Assembly (NCBI RefSeq): GCF_905475345.1
Contig: NC_066602.1
Coordinates: 2,961,314-3,025,313 of the forward strand
Length of the DNA: 64,000 bases
DNA from: Vespula vulgaris
Lineage: Eukaryota; Arthropoda; Insecta; Hymenoptera; Vespidae
Direction: 5' to 3'
Under the pieces are notes generated by a model. The model was not told where the DNA came from. It did not search any database and worked only from the letters and a program-made list of their open reading frames with translations. Both the position numbers and the translations under genes were made by a program. The number at the start of each line of letters is the position of its first letter. Within the stretch, counting starts at the first letter, position 1. Of the stretch, positions 11,511 to 22,816 are shown piece by piece.

Positions 11511-11600
11511 TCTCTCTTTCTCTCTCTCTCTCTCTGTCTCTGTGTATACACACACAAATATATATATATAATGCGTGCGTATACGTGTATATATGTATAT
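11511..11600 (+). repeat. Compound CT / TG-CA / TA tract
   Basis: CT units to 11544 are followed by alternating purine-pyrimidine TG, CA and TA units. The second half could favour Z-form DNA. Confidence 0.85.
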
Positions 11601-11847
11601 AGATATAGATTTTAAACCATCCTCGCAAAATTTATGATGAGAAGCATAGTAAAATAGATGCCCTTGCGCGATATAATTAATTTCTATGCATCGAAAACGT
11701 CGAGATTACCTTTAACTATAATTTGATAATACGAAACAAAATGAGAATCACTGTATCGTTAATGCCGCGCTATACCTGTTATATGGTGCATCGGTGCTGT
11801 ATTAGTAGCCGTTAGTATAGCAGTCGTGCATAGTTAGGGGTTTAATA

Positions 11848-12096
11848 GCGAGTATTATTGATTATAATATCGCATGATTGGTACAATCACGTCGCATTGT
11901 ACCTATCAATGCGGAACATGCAATCGTCTGACCGTGCATCGTTCGGGATCAGCGATGCACGAAAAGCTGCCTGTATGGGCTCGATTATTTATTAGCGAAT
12001 ACCGCTTAGGGGCAATAGATTGAAATCGGTAATTATCGAGCTTAAGTAGCTACAGTACGATCGTACGATTCTATTTCGACGTTTCGTTTGAAACGT
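11848..12096. other. Cluster of hairpin-forming inverted repeats
   Basis: Five short inverted repeats follow one another. They are: 11848-11873 (GCGA/TATTA arm with one bulged G), 11875-11889 (TGATTG/CAATCA), 11893-11913 (CGCATTG/CAATGCG), 11933-11961 (CGTGCATCG/CGATGCACG, 9 bp, 11-nt loop) and 12079-12096 (ACGTTTC/GAAACGT, 4-nt loop). A 12-bp palindrome (12055-12066) lies between the last two. The DNA is not microsatellite and has no open frame of note. It could be a structured non-coding RNA, a cluster of dimeric binding sites, or chance. Confidence 0.35.
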
Positions 12097-12363
12097 ATAA
12101 ATAACTTTCAACGAACGATCGAACACGAATAACTTTTTATTATCGGTTTATTTCGTTTCAAAGATCAAAGATCGAGCAAACACGGACGTAAAACCGATCG
12201 ATCGTTCACCGTTTACTTCGCTGTTTCACCCCTCATAACCATGCGACTGTATCAAAAGGATTTTATATAAAACTCCGAATGAAATTCGAGCAGTAATCAC
12301 GTTAAATGGAAATATTGCCCGAAGGTAAAGACATGGACGTATGCACAAAAGACAAGATGGATG

Positions 12364-12399
<36 letters not shown>
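12364..12399 (+). repeat. (GATA)9 microsatellite
   Basis: Nine uninterrupted GATA units. Confidence 0.95.
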
Positions 12400-12400
<1 letters not shown>

Positions 12401-13046
12401 AGAGAAAAGTGAAGTGCGGAAGAAGAGATGGTTTAAAAAATCCTCGACACTAGCTACCCTTCCAAGTTTCTTTCTAAAGATTCGCGCGCGTTTCCAATAT
12501 AGCTTTTACACCGCCACTAATGGTCGTCTACGTAGCGGCAAACACAGCCGATGGACGAGCGCGAATAAGAGATAGATCCACGTACCTACGTGAGATAAAG
12601 AAAGAGGCAAAAAGAAAAAGAAAAAAAAAAGAGAAAGAAAGAAAAGGTTCGAGAAAGATCGAGATAGGTGGGTGGTAGAAACGGTGGTGGGAGATCAGTG
12701 CGAGAGGGAAAACTACAGAAAGAGAAAGCTATAGGGGTAGAGGGTAGAAAGAGAAGAAGAAAAAGGGGTACACACGAGAGTACAAAGGACGCTGTCTCTG
12801 TCTGTCCGTTTCTCTTTCTCTTTCTCTTATTCTCTTTCGCTTTTTTTCGCGGCTCTTTTTCTCGCGAGCGCGAACGTTCCTTTCTCCTTTATATAGACTG
12901 TCTCGGAAAGAGCAGAGCAGGCAGAAGGACAATGGCATAAGTCTTTGTCGTACATACGAGCACTGTTCGCTATATCGCGTCTATATGTGTTTCTCTCGTG
13001 TGTGCACGCGTTACAAAGTATCTTTATATATATATTTTTTTTATAT

Positions 13047-13049
<3 letters not shown>

Positions 13050-13080
<31 letters not shown>
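13050..13080 (+). repeat. (AT)n microsatellite
   Basis: A 31-bp AT run after interrupted TATA/T-rich sequence from about 13025. It is followed by CpG-rich GCACGCATATATGCGCGC. Confidence 0.9.
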
Positions 13081-13081
<1 letters not shown>

Positions 13082-13205
13082 GCAACGCACGCATATATGC
13101 GCGCGCGTAGAAAAGTATTTTCACATAAGACAGGCGTTTATTCGTATAACTGCGAAGGTTCTGCTCGAAACAACGAATCGGCTGGTATTATTTATCACTC
13201 TTTCT

Positions 13206-13207
<2 letters not shown>

Positions 13208-13235
<28 letters not shown>
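13208..13235 (+). repeat. (CT)n microsatellite
   Basis: About 12 CT units inside a longer pyrimidine tract to about 13275. Confidence 0.9.
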
Positions 13236-13236
<1 letters not shown>

Positions 13237-13840
13237 TCCTTCCACTTCCCTCGTTATCTTTTTGTCTCTTTCTTTTGCAAAACTGTCAAGAAACGAAGAG
13301 AGAGAGAAAGGAGGAGGGAGAGAGGGAAGAATAAGAGCAAGAAAGGGAGAGTCGGTGAAAGTGAAGGGGTGGTATTCGGAAGAGAATGATAGGGGTGGCC
13401 AAGGGTAGCGAGAAGGGTGGTGATTGTACGCACGGTACGTGACAACTGCCGAAGATATTTGGTCGCGAAAGAGTATAAGCTTAATTCTCCTCCGACAGGG
13501 ATAGAAAAATGGCGCCATATTGTCTGCATCTATCATCCAATTCTTTCTCGACGTCGCCGAACATTACTCCCTTTCGAATAAACTCGCTCACCGCGTATTC
13601 CCCGTGTTTTCAAGGTAAAAGAGATAAGAAAGAAAAAGAGCGCGAGAGAAGAACGTAAGATAGAAAAAAAAAAAATGGGGAATAATATCGATGAAATACA
13701 TTTTTTTACATTTCTAATCGCACGATCATCGATGCGTTTATTCAATTAATCAAAGATCCGATTTGTTTAATTGAATGTACGTATATAAAGTATTTACGAA
13801 AATTGAAAAGAGGATAAAAAATAAAAGAGGGTGCACGGAT

Positions 13841-13847
<7 letters not shown>

Positions 13848-13888
<41 letters not shown>

Positions 13889-13891
13889 CTC
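13848..13891 (+). repeat. (TC)n microsatellite
   Basis: About 18 pure TC units, then one G interruption. Confidence 0.95.
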
Positions 13892-14033
13892 TTGAATCGA
13901 CCGGATCTTAATTATTTGCAATTTTACGGATGGCAGAATGTAATTATAATGCGAGCAAAGGTTCAGCTCGACGCAGAGTCACGCGGTTATGCCGTATGTA
14001 CCCTCTGACCTTCCACCCCTCTCTTCCATCACT

Positions 14034-14048
14034 CCCTCCCTTCCTTCC

Positions 14049-14080
<32 letters not shown>

Positions 14081-14165
14081 CTTCTCTCCCTTTCTCTCTC
14101 TCTCTCTCTCTTTCTCCCTCTCTCTCTTTCTCTCTCTTCCTCTTTCTGTTTCTCTTTCCTTCTCT
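14034..14165 (+). repeat. 130-bp homopyrimidine tract
   Basis: CT, CCT and CTT units with a single G. It gives Ser/Leu/Pro frames on one strand and Arg/Glu frames on the other. Confidence 0.9.
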
Positions 14166-14324
14166 CGTCAACGACCCTCAGAACTGGCGGCGTACACTCG
14201 CCACGAGCATTTCATCAGAAGCGCCGTCGAGTTCCACAGACCACTTAACTCATAAATGAGGGATTATTTCATCGTGTAATCGCGTATGGGCCAAAAAGCA
14301 TTACAATTAACGCTAACCAACTCC

Positions 14325-14376
14325 ACGACGACGACTACGACGACTACGACGACTACGACGACTACGACGACGACGC
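14325..14376 (+). repeat. 9-bp tandem repeat ACGACGACT
   Basis: Four consecutive 9-bp units (14328-14363) are flanked by further ACG triplets, a higher-order form of an ACG trinucleotide array. Confidence 0.9.
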
Positions 14377-15491
14377 CCGCCTATTCGCTGCGCCGATTCT
14401 AAATGGAAATTTGCCGCGGAACTCGTCGCTCCTACCCATCCACCCTATACTCCCACCTCCCGACCCAACCCACCACTCTCCTCTCCCACTTTTCTTCTCC
14501 ACCTTCTCTCTTTCTTTCTTTCTCTTCCTCTATCGTCCTGTCTCTCTCTCTTATTCAATCGATTTTATTTCAGAAAAAATCTATTCCCGGTTATTATTGT
14601 TTTAACAATACTAATAATTATTATTATCATTTTTAATACTTGTGCATTGATTTGTATATATAATAGATAAAGAATTATCACGAACAGATCGTTTTATAAA
14701 ATATCGAGATATCGAATAGAATTGGAAATTATTCGTTAAGATCGATTGCAGTAAAATTTTATATATATATTTATTTGTTCGTTTGTTTGCAATGATTATT
14801 ATTACATAGAAAGTAAGAGTAACTGTCTTGCAAAAAATATAAACAATTCTCGAAAAAGGAAATCGTACTGAAAGACGTACAATGATTGATCGTCCAATGG
14901 CATGCCAGATAATGCAATTTTATTTCATTTGATTCCGGAAAGGTAATTGCTATTTTGGTCGAGTCCGTTCGCCACAGTGAACGAAGTGATGTATCGGTTC
15001 GACTCTTTCCCTCCGACTTCCTCCTCTCCCTCGCACTTCAACTTTCTCACGATCGTTCGTCTTTTTTCTGTCCTCTCTATATCTTTCTCCACTATGTTAG
15101 AATTTCATATCGCATTAGCTTTCTCTCATCCTTATCCTCTTCGTCTCTATATTTCGCACGCTCCCTATAAACGATATATTAACTCTTAGACAAGATTATT
15201 GTTCTCAGGGATGGAAAAGGGGTGGATCGATCACTTAGAAGAAAGAAAAAAAAAAAGAGAGACCAAAGCTTTGGTGGCCAATCCGGATTGGTTCGATCCC
15301 AAATTCCAACCTATCTGAAAAAAAAAAAAAAGAAATACCATCGATCCATTATAACCATACTAAGATAATTAAATTCAATTGATAATTAATTCGATCGCAC
15401 GACTCGAATTATTACTTCGACAAAATATGAAATATTCTTTTCTATTTCAATTCTCGTAGAGACATCAAAAGGGATATATATACACGGGCGC

Positions 15492-15522
15492 GTACATACA
15501 TACATACATACATACATATACA
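15492..15522 (+). repeat. (CATA)n microsatellite
   Basis: About seven CATA tetranucleotides. Confidence 0.9.
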
Positions 15523-15668
15523 CTCTCTTTCGATGGTTATCGGCGTTAGTGGGAGAATGTAAATTTGGTTTCGCCGTTTATACCGGTAGAACGGTTTCTT
15601 TTCTTCCGTCCGGAGAAATTCCTCTTCTCGAGTGGCGAAACGAGCGAAACGATGAAAGCAAGAAATAG

Positions 15669-15795
15669 GAGGAGCGAGAGAAAAGGTGGAAGAGGAGGAA
15701 ACGGTGGTGATGGTGGTTGGTGCTGGGGTGCTGGTGCTGGTGCTGGTGCTGGTGGTGGATGGGGTGGGTGGGTGGATGGATGGATGGGTGGCTCA
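15669..15795 (+). repeat. G-rich GGT/GCT/GGAT repeat tract
   Basis: AGG/GGA units give way to GGTGCT hexamers (about 15719-15750), then GGAT and GGGT tetramers. Several short G runs (GGGG at about 15761, then GGGT units) are present, but the loops are partly long, so it is only a weak quadruplex candidate. Poly-Gly and Pro/His frames here are artefacts. Confidence 0.8.
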
Positions 15796-16460
15796 CTACA
15801 AAGCGGGCCTTTTATAACCGAGCATCGCGATAAGTTGGTACCGCCTCGGAGCAGTGGCATGATTATTACTATTGCTATTATTGTTGCGGTTACATCGACC
15901 GCAATCACTCAAACTCGTTAAAACTTTTGGCATTAGTGTGCCGAGTTCGGCCTGCATTTTATCCTCCCCACCGTTTCCCTTTACTTCTCCTTTCCCCCCT
16001 CACCGGCGGCTTCCGTTGCCAACGATCCCTCAGCCACCCCCTCCTCCACCCACCTCCTTTACTCCATCAAAAGGTTTTACCTTCTTGTTCAATACCGATA
16101 TAACCTACGATTTTTTTCTTTTTCCTGATACTCCTCGACAAACCAGTTTTCTCGATTCCCATTAAAAATGGCATCTAGTTTGACGCATAGGCCAACGAAC
16201 GTTTTTGAAAAATCCATCAAAGTGGTAACACAACTAACTCGGATTATACGACGCTTAACCGTATACCGCTGGTTAACGCTTGCTTATTCGTCGTAGAATG
16301 AAAAAAAATTTTCCCATGAGTTATTTCCTTTTGTTTCATTTTCCTAATTCAATGGTATACTAGCGCTGTATTGCCGGTAGAGCGATAGGGGATGAAGTAC
16401 GAGCCTGTGGCGTGTATGAACCATAGAAAAATGTCTAGGAATACGTAATTAATCGTATCC

Positions 16461-16491
<31 letters not shown>
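16461..16491 (+). repeat. (CTTT)n microsatellite
   Basis: About seven CTTT units. Confidence 0.9.
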
Positions 16492-16790
16492 ATCTTCTTT
16501 CATTCCCCGTAGACTTCCGCGCGTACACACGGACACCCTTTCGAACGTACAGATACAGTTACTCCACCTCCTAGGTTGGCAAGGTGAACCCGGTGGGTTG
16601 ACTGAGACTCGTAGAAAGCCACGGCGATATAAAAATAGATATGAAACTTGGAACGGGGATGGTAGTCGGTGATGGTTGTTGCTAGTGGTAGTATTGCTGG
16701 TGGTTGGTGATGGTGCTGGTGATGGTGGAAAGGGAAAAAGGGTGAAGAAGTAAAAGGTGGAGGAAAATCGAGCAAAAAGCTAGCGAGTGA

Positions 16791-16853
16791 AAGAGAGAGA
16801 AAGAGAGTATATATGAGTGAAAGAGAGAGAGAGAGAGAGTACGAGAGAGAATA
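16791..16853 (+). repeat. (GA)n tract, interrupted
   Basis: GA units are interrupted by TATATATGAGTG. Confidence 0.85.
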
Positions 16854-16985
16854 CATGGAATGTATGGAGATTCGGAGTCATGCGATTCAACTATAAAACT
16901 CGGCGAGTTTTGCAGCTGGCGAGGCGTCGTCCCACCTTCATACCCCTCCTCCCCGATCGTTCAACCCCTCCCTCCTTCTCTCCAT

Positions 16986-17009
16986 CCCTCATCCCTCATC
17001 CCTCCCCCC
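16986..17009 (-). other. G-quadruplex-type motif (C-rich on + strand)
   Basis: The + strand has CCC at 16986-16988, 16993-16995 and 17000-17002 and C6 at 17004-17009, with spacers TCAT, TCAT and T. The - strand therefore fits the G3+N1-7 quadruplex pattern. It sits in a wider C-rich segment (about 16935-17030). Confidence 0.6.
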
Positions 17010-17389
17010 GTCCGCCCACGCGTACTTTCCTTTCCGCCGTTCCGCAGTTATTTACGGTTTGATTCGCCTTATCTTCCTTGCCACCCCCAATTCCAACGTC
17101 GCTTTCTCGTGTCTCGCTCTTCACGGATTCGTACGCCTCGAAAACCACCTGAAGAAAGATAGCCAAAGTGCTCGCGGACCCAACTAACCCCTACTTGCTA
17201 CCTCTCTTTCTCTTTCTCTTTCTCTTTCTCTCGCTTTTACTACAACCACTTATCGTTCAACCCCTCGACTTTCACAGTATTCCAGGATTCGCCTTTACCC
17301 TAGCCGAGGATAGTCGATAGGTAGTATTTCGAATGAATTTTCTTTTTTCTTTTTTTTTTTTTTACTTTTTTTTTCTTCTTTTCTCTATT

Positions 17390-17392
<3 letters not shown>

Positions 17393-17432
<40 letters not shown>
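17393..17432 (+). repeat. (TC)20 microsatellite
   Basis: A pure TC run after a T-rich stretch starting near 17340, followed by CTTT units to about 17471. Confidence 0.95.
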
Positions 17433-17442
<10 letters not shown>

Positions 17443-17609
17443 CTTCGTTTCTTTCTCTTTCTCTTTCTCTGTAGACGATCAAGCCAAATTTATTTATCAA
17501 AGCGCGTTTCGCGAAGAGAATGCACGAATTATTAGACACGGTTTTATCTGAAAAGCAAATACTTGCACCTCGTTAAGATAACAATATTCAAACAGAAAGG
17601 AAACTCTCC

Positions 17610-17695
17610 CTCGAAGAGGAAAAATAAAAAAGAAAGAAAAAGAAAAGAGAAGAGAAAGAAAGAAAGAAAAAAAAAGAAAGAGAAGAAAATAAAAA
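17610..17695 (+). repeat. A-rich purine tract
   Basis: GAAA/GAAAA units. The reverse strand gives a poly-Phe/Leu frame. Confidence 0.85.
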
Positions 17696-18908
17696 GCCAT
17701 CGAAGCACGCGTCAGCCGAGATCGATTATCTCGCATCGAACATTTGGTTACAGATATCTTTCTTTTTTTTTTTTGTATTTCTTTTCTCGAAATTAAAATC
17801 TTCGTATCAGAAGATGAGATCGATTAACGATATTTAAATCGATAAAACGAGAATCGAATTGACGATCGATTATCTGTTTATTCTGGTGAAAAAAGAAAGA
17901 AATGGAAAAAAAAAAATAAAAGAAACAACCAACGTGTCGGAAGATCCCCATGAATTTTTAAGAATTTCCTATTAACTCTGTCGAAAGATGAAGATCGGAG
18001 TTAAATTTATCGGTGCATCCATCGTTAGATCCAACGTTAATGGATCAAAGTCCAAGGATCGTTTGTACACGACGGACCGAGGACCGGCCAACTGTCCCGA
18101 CGACTCACTAACGATTCACTCACACTATTGAGAGGAAGAACGTTTCCTCGATCCTTTGTAAAGGCTAACGGTCGAGAGTTCGTCTCGAGTGTCCAAAGAT
18201 GAGGAGAAGAGCGAATTAGGACGAAACGATGGAAGGACAGCCACTGAGAGAAGCTTTGAACTCTAAGACGAATCCCGTAGCTTTCGCTCTACCTCGGAAC
18301 AAAGAAAGAGATGCTTCTCCAAGTGTTGGAACAGACGATAAACAGACAGGATAGTGGAGAGCAAGTCCATCTTGGGAGGACACCGTATCGCCTTGGTCCT
18401 AAGCTCAATGCTAACGTTGCTTCTAAGATATCAACCAAGAGTCCTTCCAATGGTTTATAGATAGATATACGTATACGTGTATATGTGTGTGTGTGTTCAA
18501 CATATATACATGTTGTAATTGAATGCATGTACAGTTGAAATGCAAGCATTTCTCTATTGGCACGGATAGATATTCCCTACGTCCAACTCGAACGTGTATG
18601 TCCTCTCGCTTAACTACAGCCACTGATATTCTATTCTCGAATTAATTACTCTCTTTCTCTCTCTGTCTCTCTAACTCTACTTGGATGGATGGTTTATTCC
18701 TAAGATGTAATTATTGAAAATTTCGAATAGACATCGTTAATTTGATTAATCGCTTATCTTGTATCTCAATGGCTTCTCTGCTGTAATAGATAAAGTCGTA
18801 GTTATTAATTTGAGTAATTAATTTTCTTAAGAGCCATCGTTTCAACGTATATCGACGAATCGCGTCACATCCGATGAGATTTTAAAGGACGAGTCCTGGA
18901 TCTACTCA

Positions 18909-18914
<6 letters not shown>

Positions 18915-18967
<53 letters not shown>
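18915..18967 (+). repeat. (TC)26 microsatellite
   Basis: An uninterrupted TC run of about 53 bp. Confidence 0.95.
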
Positions 18968-18973
<6 letters not shown>

Positions 18974-19160
18974 GTTCTTCGGTAGGATATGCAATCTCTT
19001 ATCGGCATTTGGGATCGTCTCGAGGACCGAAGACAGGACTTTCGTGGAACTCGGTCGAAGAAGGCGCCAAGCTTTGGTCTCGAGAGGAAGTGAGATATGG
19101 CAAAGGACGGTGCACGACTGGATAGAGAAAGATTGAAGGAGGAACGGGGAGAGAGGAAAG

Positions 19161-19191
<31 letters not shown>

Positions 19192-19802
19192 GAGAGGTAT
19201 GGAGGAGGTAGAAGAAGAAGAGGAGGAGAGAAGAGAGAACGCGAGAGAGCTGCCTCCTACAAACGCTTTCGCTATCAGTTGGCTCTGGCAGCGAAGGTCT
19301 GCCTATCCATCCATACAACAATGCTGAGATATTAATTATGAGATATTACGATAAGACGCGAACAATACACCCGTATTGAATAAGAGATCCACCTTCTACC
19401 TCCTTCCATCGTACCGCACCGCATGGAGTGTCTTACTACCCTTCGAGCGACCGAACTCCTCGAATCTTCTCTACGCAACACATATTTCCACGCAGATTCA
19501 CGTTTGGTATCATAGTACCACTCACGTATATCATACGAATTTATATATACATTTTTTTATTATTATACTATTTTATTATTATACTTTCGTGAGTAATAAC
19601 TTAGCCCATTATTAAATACTCTATATAATGATAGAAGTCTGAACAAAACGATAAAAGGATAAAACAATACCTTTCGGTTTGATCAAACGGTAGAGATTAT
19701 TCGTTGATAGGGCAAAGGAGAGATTAGCGAATACATAGGTGGAACTAAAGCAGCCCTCTCTACGATTTTCAACGACAGTGGTGCTGGTGAAGCTGGTACA
19801 CT

Positions 19803-19829
19803 ACGTCGTCGTCGTCCTCGTCGTCGTCA
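19803..19829 (+). repeat. (CGT)n trinucleotide repeat
   Basis: About nine CGT/CCT triplets. Confidence 0.85.
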
Positions 19830-20270
19830 CCGTCAACCCTTTCTACCGTAGCAAGCTCTACGTGTCTCCAGCAATTCGCTGATCCGCATTTAGGACAAGA
19901 AGGCAATATTTAGGGCGAAGGGTGAGAGGCCTCGAAGTTAATTAGATTGACTTCGTCAAGGCGCATCTACTTAACCTCAGCGTCGTGTCACCGTTCGCAT
20001 GCCGTAAGATCGTGAATTCTGTCAGTTCCGTAGACGACAAAAGGCGAGAGAAATTATAATAGGGGAGGGCAACGGGGGGTGTCAAGCTCTTTCCCTTTCT
20101 CGTTCCTTCTTGACGCGTCGTATCTATCGCATTAAGTCACTGGGCACAATACCAGTATCAAAATCATAACGATTTTAGGCTCCAGAGAGGATGGGGACAT
20201 GTCTAAGAGGGGTCTAAAGGAGCATGGCTGGAGTAACACCGGAGGTGAGAGATTTGAGAAGCGTGTCTGT

Positions 20271-20292
20271 TCGTCCGTCCGTCCGTCCGTCA
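20271..20292 (+). repeat. (GTCC)n tetranucleotide
   Basis: About five GTCC units, within a 72-codon + frame that has no other support. Confidence 0.85.
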
Positions 20293-20496
20293 ATTATCAG
20301 AAAGTTTCAATATTCGCCAATGTCCGGCGATCTGTCGGAAATTTTGTAGAAATTGACGAACGAATAGATATCCTGATAAACAGATATACTTTTTGTTTAA
20401 AATTATTATATATCTGATACATACATCTGTCCCATATTTCGGATAAACATTCCTAAATCAATCCACGGACTATTCCAATCGATAATATTTTTCTCT

Positions 20497-20501
<5 letters not shown>

Positions 20502-20546
<45 letters not shown>
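20502..20546 (+). repeat. (GA)n microsatellite
   Basis: About 19 GA units plus short GAAA interruptions. Confidence 0.95.
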
Positions 20547-20548
<2 letters not shown>

Positions 20549-20639
20549 GAAAGATCAGACAACGTTAATCTACGCGAAACAAAGTCAAATGTAATTAACT
20601 ACACGAGAGAATTTCTATCGTTGGCTATTTTCGAGTTAT

Positions 20640-21360
20640 TGAAAGTAAGAGGGAGGAAGGTTGTAATCGGTCCTTACTATTCAGAATCCCCTAAGATTTG
20701 TCTTTCCTTTTAGGAGGGTGCCATTTGGCTTGGTAGTATTTACGAAACTGCAGATTCTCCGGATTCCACGATTCCGGAGGAACGAAGAGGACGCGAGGAG
20801 AAAGATGGGCCGCTTGTCTTGTCATTCTCGATCGAATTCTGTTTTCTCGGCTGTGGAATCGGTCGGATTCCTAAGACGTTATACCCATCCCCTAAGGAGG
20901 CAGCATTCGAGCCTGATCCACTTCCAATCCATAGCGGACCCTCGTCTAAGGAAGGAATTTACTTTCTTCTGACCAGCTACAGATTCCTCAACGTACCATT
21001 TCTGATTATTCGTCCGTCTACGTCTTCTTTATTAGTAATAACCAACACGATCGATGATTTTTTCTTCTCTACGCGAGAGTAATACGAGATGGAAATAAAA
21101 CAAATTTTTCGTCGAACCAATCCAAAAATAATTCTATCTCTAGAATATATAGTATCAAACTCCGCGTATCCGATACACGAGAGAAAATGCAAATTCTTAC
21201 GGCTGACTATCTTCCGAGAAATTCCACGAGAATCTCTCTCTGTGGACAATTGAAAATACCACTTTGACACAAGTCCGAGGTCGTCAGACTAGACCTCGGT
21301 CGACAAAAATATTGGCGCTCCAACATTTTCCTTTGTAAATAGTAAAGCACCGCAAATCTC
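20640..21360. other. Unique island, no assigned gene
   Basis: About 700 bp of non-repetitive sequence with overlapping open frames of 84-97 codons on both strands (20718-20972 and 20819-21082 on +, 20977-21270 on -). None shows a recognisable motif, and all are of a length expected by chance. An 8-bp inverted repeat CCGAGGTC/GACCTCGG lies at 21275-21299 with a 9-nt loop. Confidence 0.35.
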
Positions 21361-21365
21361 GTCCC

Positions 21366-21405
21366 AACCCATCCCGTCCCGTCCCGTCCCGTCCCGTCCC
21401 GTCCT
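21366..21405 (+). repeat. (CCCGT)n pentanucleotide repeat
   Basis: Eight 5-bp units (RTCCC phase), followed by diverged GGTCCGACTCG-type copies to about 21445. These include a 14-bp perfect palindrome TCGGTCCGGACCGA at 21419-21432. Confidence 0.9.
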
Positions 21406-22052
21406 GACCTGGTCCGACTCGGTCCGGACCGAACTCGATCCGGACTCGTCGAAATATCTATTAAATGTTCGTTTTATCGAGTCGACGATTAAAGTCGTAT
21501 AAAGTGTACCACGTATTCTAGATCTACCCGCCGTCATACAGGGAAACACAATAACTGCATTTAACACGCGTGCGTTCCGTCGTTATATCAACGCATCTAC
21601 CAACCCTCTACCAAACCCGCCCGCGCTTGTTAATACGAAGTAAACGTACCGACCACACAATACCGAATTGGATTGCTTTTGATTTAACGGGAAACAATAG
21701 TAACGGACGACGCTACTTATTTGCACGGTCATTCACGACTACAATATTTGCCGATGGCAACTACCAAAAGAAACTATCAAACAAAGGGAATACAAATATG
21801 CTCGGATAGCCAGTCTTTTTTTTATCACGGCCGACGATACACGATATTTCATCGTATATACGAGGCTCCTGTTTCTTTCTCTCTACCTTTTTACTTTTTT
21901 TTTTTGTTTTTACATCCTCTAACACACCCGATTTTTCCATCACGAGTAATAAACTCTCACTTGAGTTTATTACATAAATTCGATCAAATTCGAATTTTCT
22001 AGTACGACATACCTTTCTCGATTTACAAGATGGCGCATTTCCAAAATTTCGA

Positions 22053-22110
22053 AATAATAATAATAATATAATATAATAACAATAATAATAATAATAATAA
22101 TAATAATAAT
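22053..22110 (+). repeat. (AAT)n trinucleotide repeat
   Basis: Roughly 17 AAT units with a few ATA and AAC interruptions. Confidence 0.9.
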
Positions 22111-22342
22111 TCGTTCCATCTCGTTGTTCTCTCGTTTCGAAGTTGACATGGCATACGACGAGTGAGAACGCACGAAAGTAAAGAGGGAGAAGGAAAGAAA
22201 AATAGTATGGGTATGAGAATGAGAAAGAGAGAGAAAGAGAGAGAGAGAGTAAGGCCATTACGTAATTCAAAAGCGGGAACGTATGCTTCATTTATTAAAG
22301 AGATTGCCTCGAAAGATTGCTGTTTCGCGCATGGCTACGTTC

Positions 22343-22345
<3 letters not shown>

Positions 22346-22381
<36 letters not shown>

Positions 22382-22388
22382 TTCTCTA
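22346..22388 (+). repeat. (TC)n microsatellite
   Basis: About 17 TC units with one TG. Confidence 0.9.
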
Positions 22389-22550
22389 GTACACCCCTGG
22401 TTTTCTACCGTTTCGGCTACCAGGACGGTTACGGTTCCGTTGGAACCGTCATCATTATTATACCAGTACCGCTGCAGCAGGCATTCGAATTACGCCCGCG
22501 TTTATATTCAATTTGTTTCTAGAAATTACAATTTGTTGGGAATTGGCGCG

Positions 22551-22600
22551 AGACGACGACAACGACAACGACAACGACGACAACGACGATGACGACAACA
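22551..22600 (+). repeat. (GAC/AAC)n triplet repeat
   Basis: Alternating GAC and AAC triplets with GACAAC hexamer periodicity. Confidence 0.85.
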
Positions 22601-22772
22601 GTGCCTGAGGAAGAGGAGGAGAAGGAGGAGTAAGAGAAGTAGAAAGAGGAGGACTAGGTGGAACTCGCGAGACCATGCCCGGAAGCTTGCAGCCGATCCT
22701 CTTGCACCCCATCAGCCATCCCCTCCTATTATTTTCCTTTCTTTGAAACCTTCTCTCTGCTCTTTACCAATC

Positions 22773-22816
22773 TCTAACCCCTAACCTTCAACCCTAAAAA
22801 TCGACCCTAAAAATGA
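22773..22816 (+). repeat. Degenerate CCTAA-like (telomere-like) repeats
   Basis: CTAACCCCTAACC is followed by two 13-bp copies starting ACCCTAAAAAT at 22791 and 22804. The insect telomere repeat is TTAGG/CCTAA. This resembles it only loosely. Confidence 0.4.

Larger units (their letters stand above)
9130..12350. other. Gene-free, relatively unique stretch
   Basis: This is the longest interval of comparatively low microsatellite content. No open frame here looks coding. Exceptions are a GA/GAAA tract (9459-9543), CT tracts (about 9898-9960 and 10122-10174) and mixed CT/TA/TG tracts (11511-11600). It contains many TAAT/ATTA cores and a concentration of hairpins at 11848-12096. Plausible content is regulatory or a structured transcript. 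Confidence 0.45.
12400..16460. other. Gene-free stretch, microsatellite-rich
   Basis: No supported gene. Unique islands at about 12420-12600, 13400-13840, 14170-14320 and 14640-15480 separate CT, GA, TA and triplet tracts. The 14640-14950 and 15340-15480 parts are AT-rich with several TTAATT-like cores. Frames spanning 13930-14259 or 15546-15921 are repeat-driven (Ser/Leu, Gly/Pro-rich). Confidence 0.5.
17700..20500. other. Gene-free stretch with unique islands
   Basis: Unique sequence at 17940-18420 includes a 6-bp inverted repeat GATCCA/TGGATC at 18028-18046. A TAAT/ATTA-rich segment covers about 18630-18835, and 19330-20260 is also unique. No frame shows a recognisable domain. An 86-codon - frame at 18289-18549 and short + frames around 18300-18450 stay open but are within chance length. 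Confidence 0.45.

Noticed and set aside
15289..15306. GGTTCGATCCC resembles a tRNA B box
   Set aside because: No matching acceptor stem, D arm or anticodon arm at the expected distance upstream.
21761..22291. 176-codon - frame
   Set aside because: Contains Ser-Leu runs from GA and Tyr runs from the AAT array. No domain recognised.
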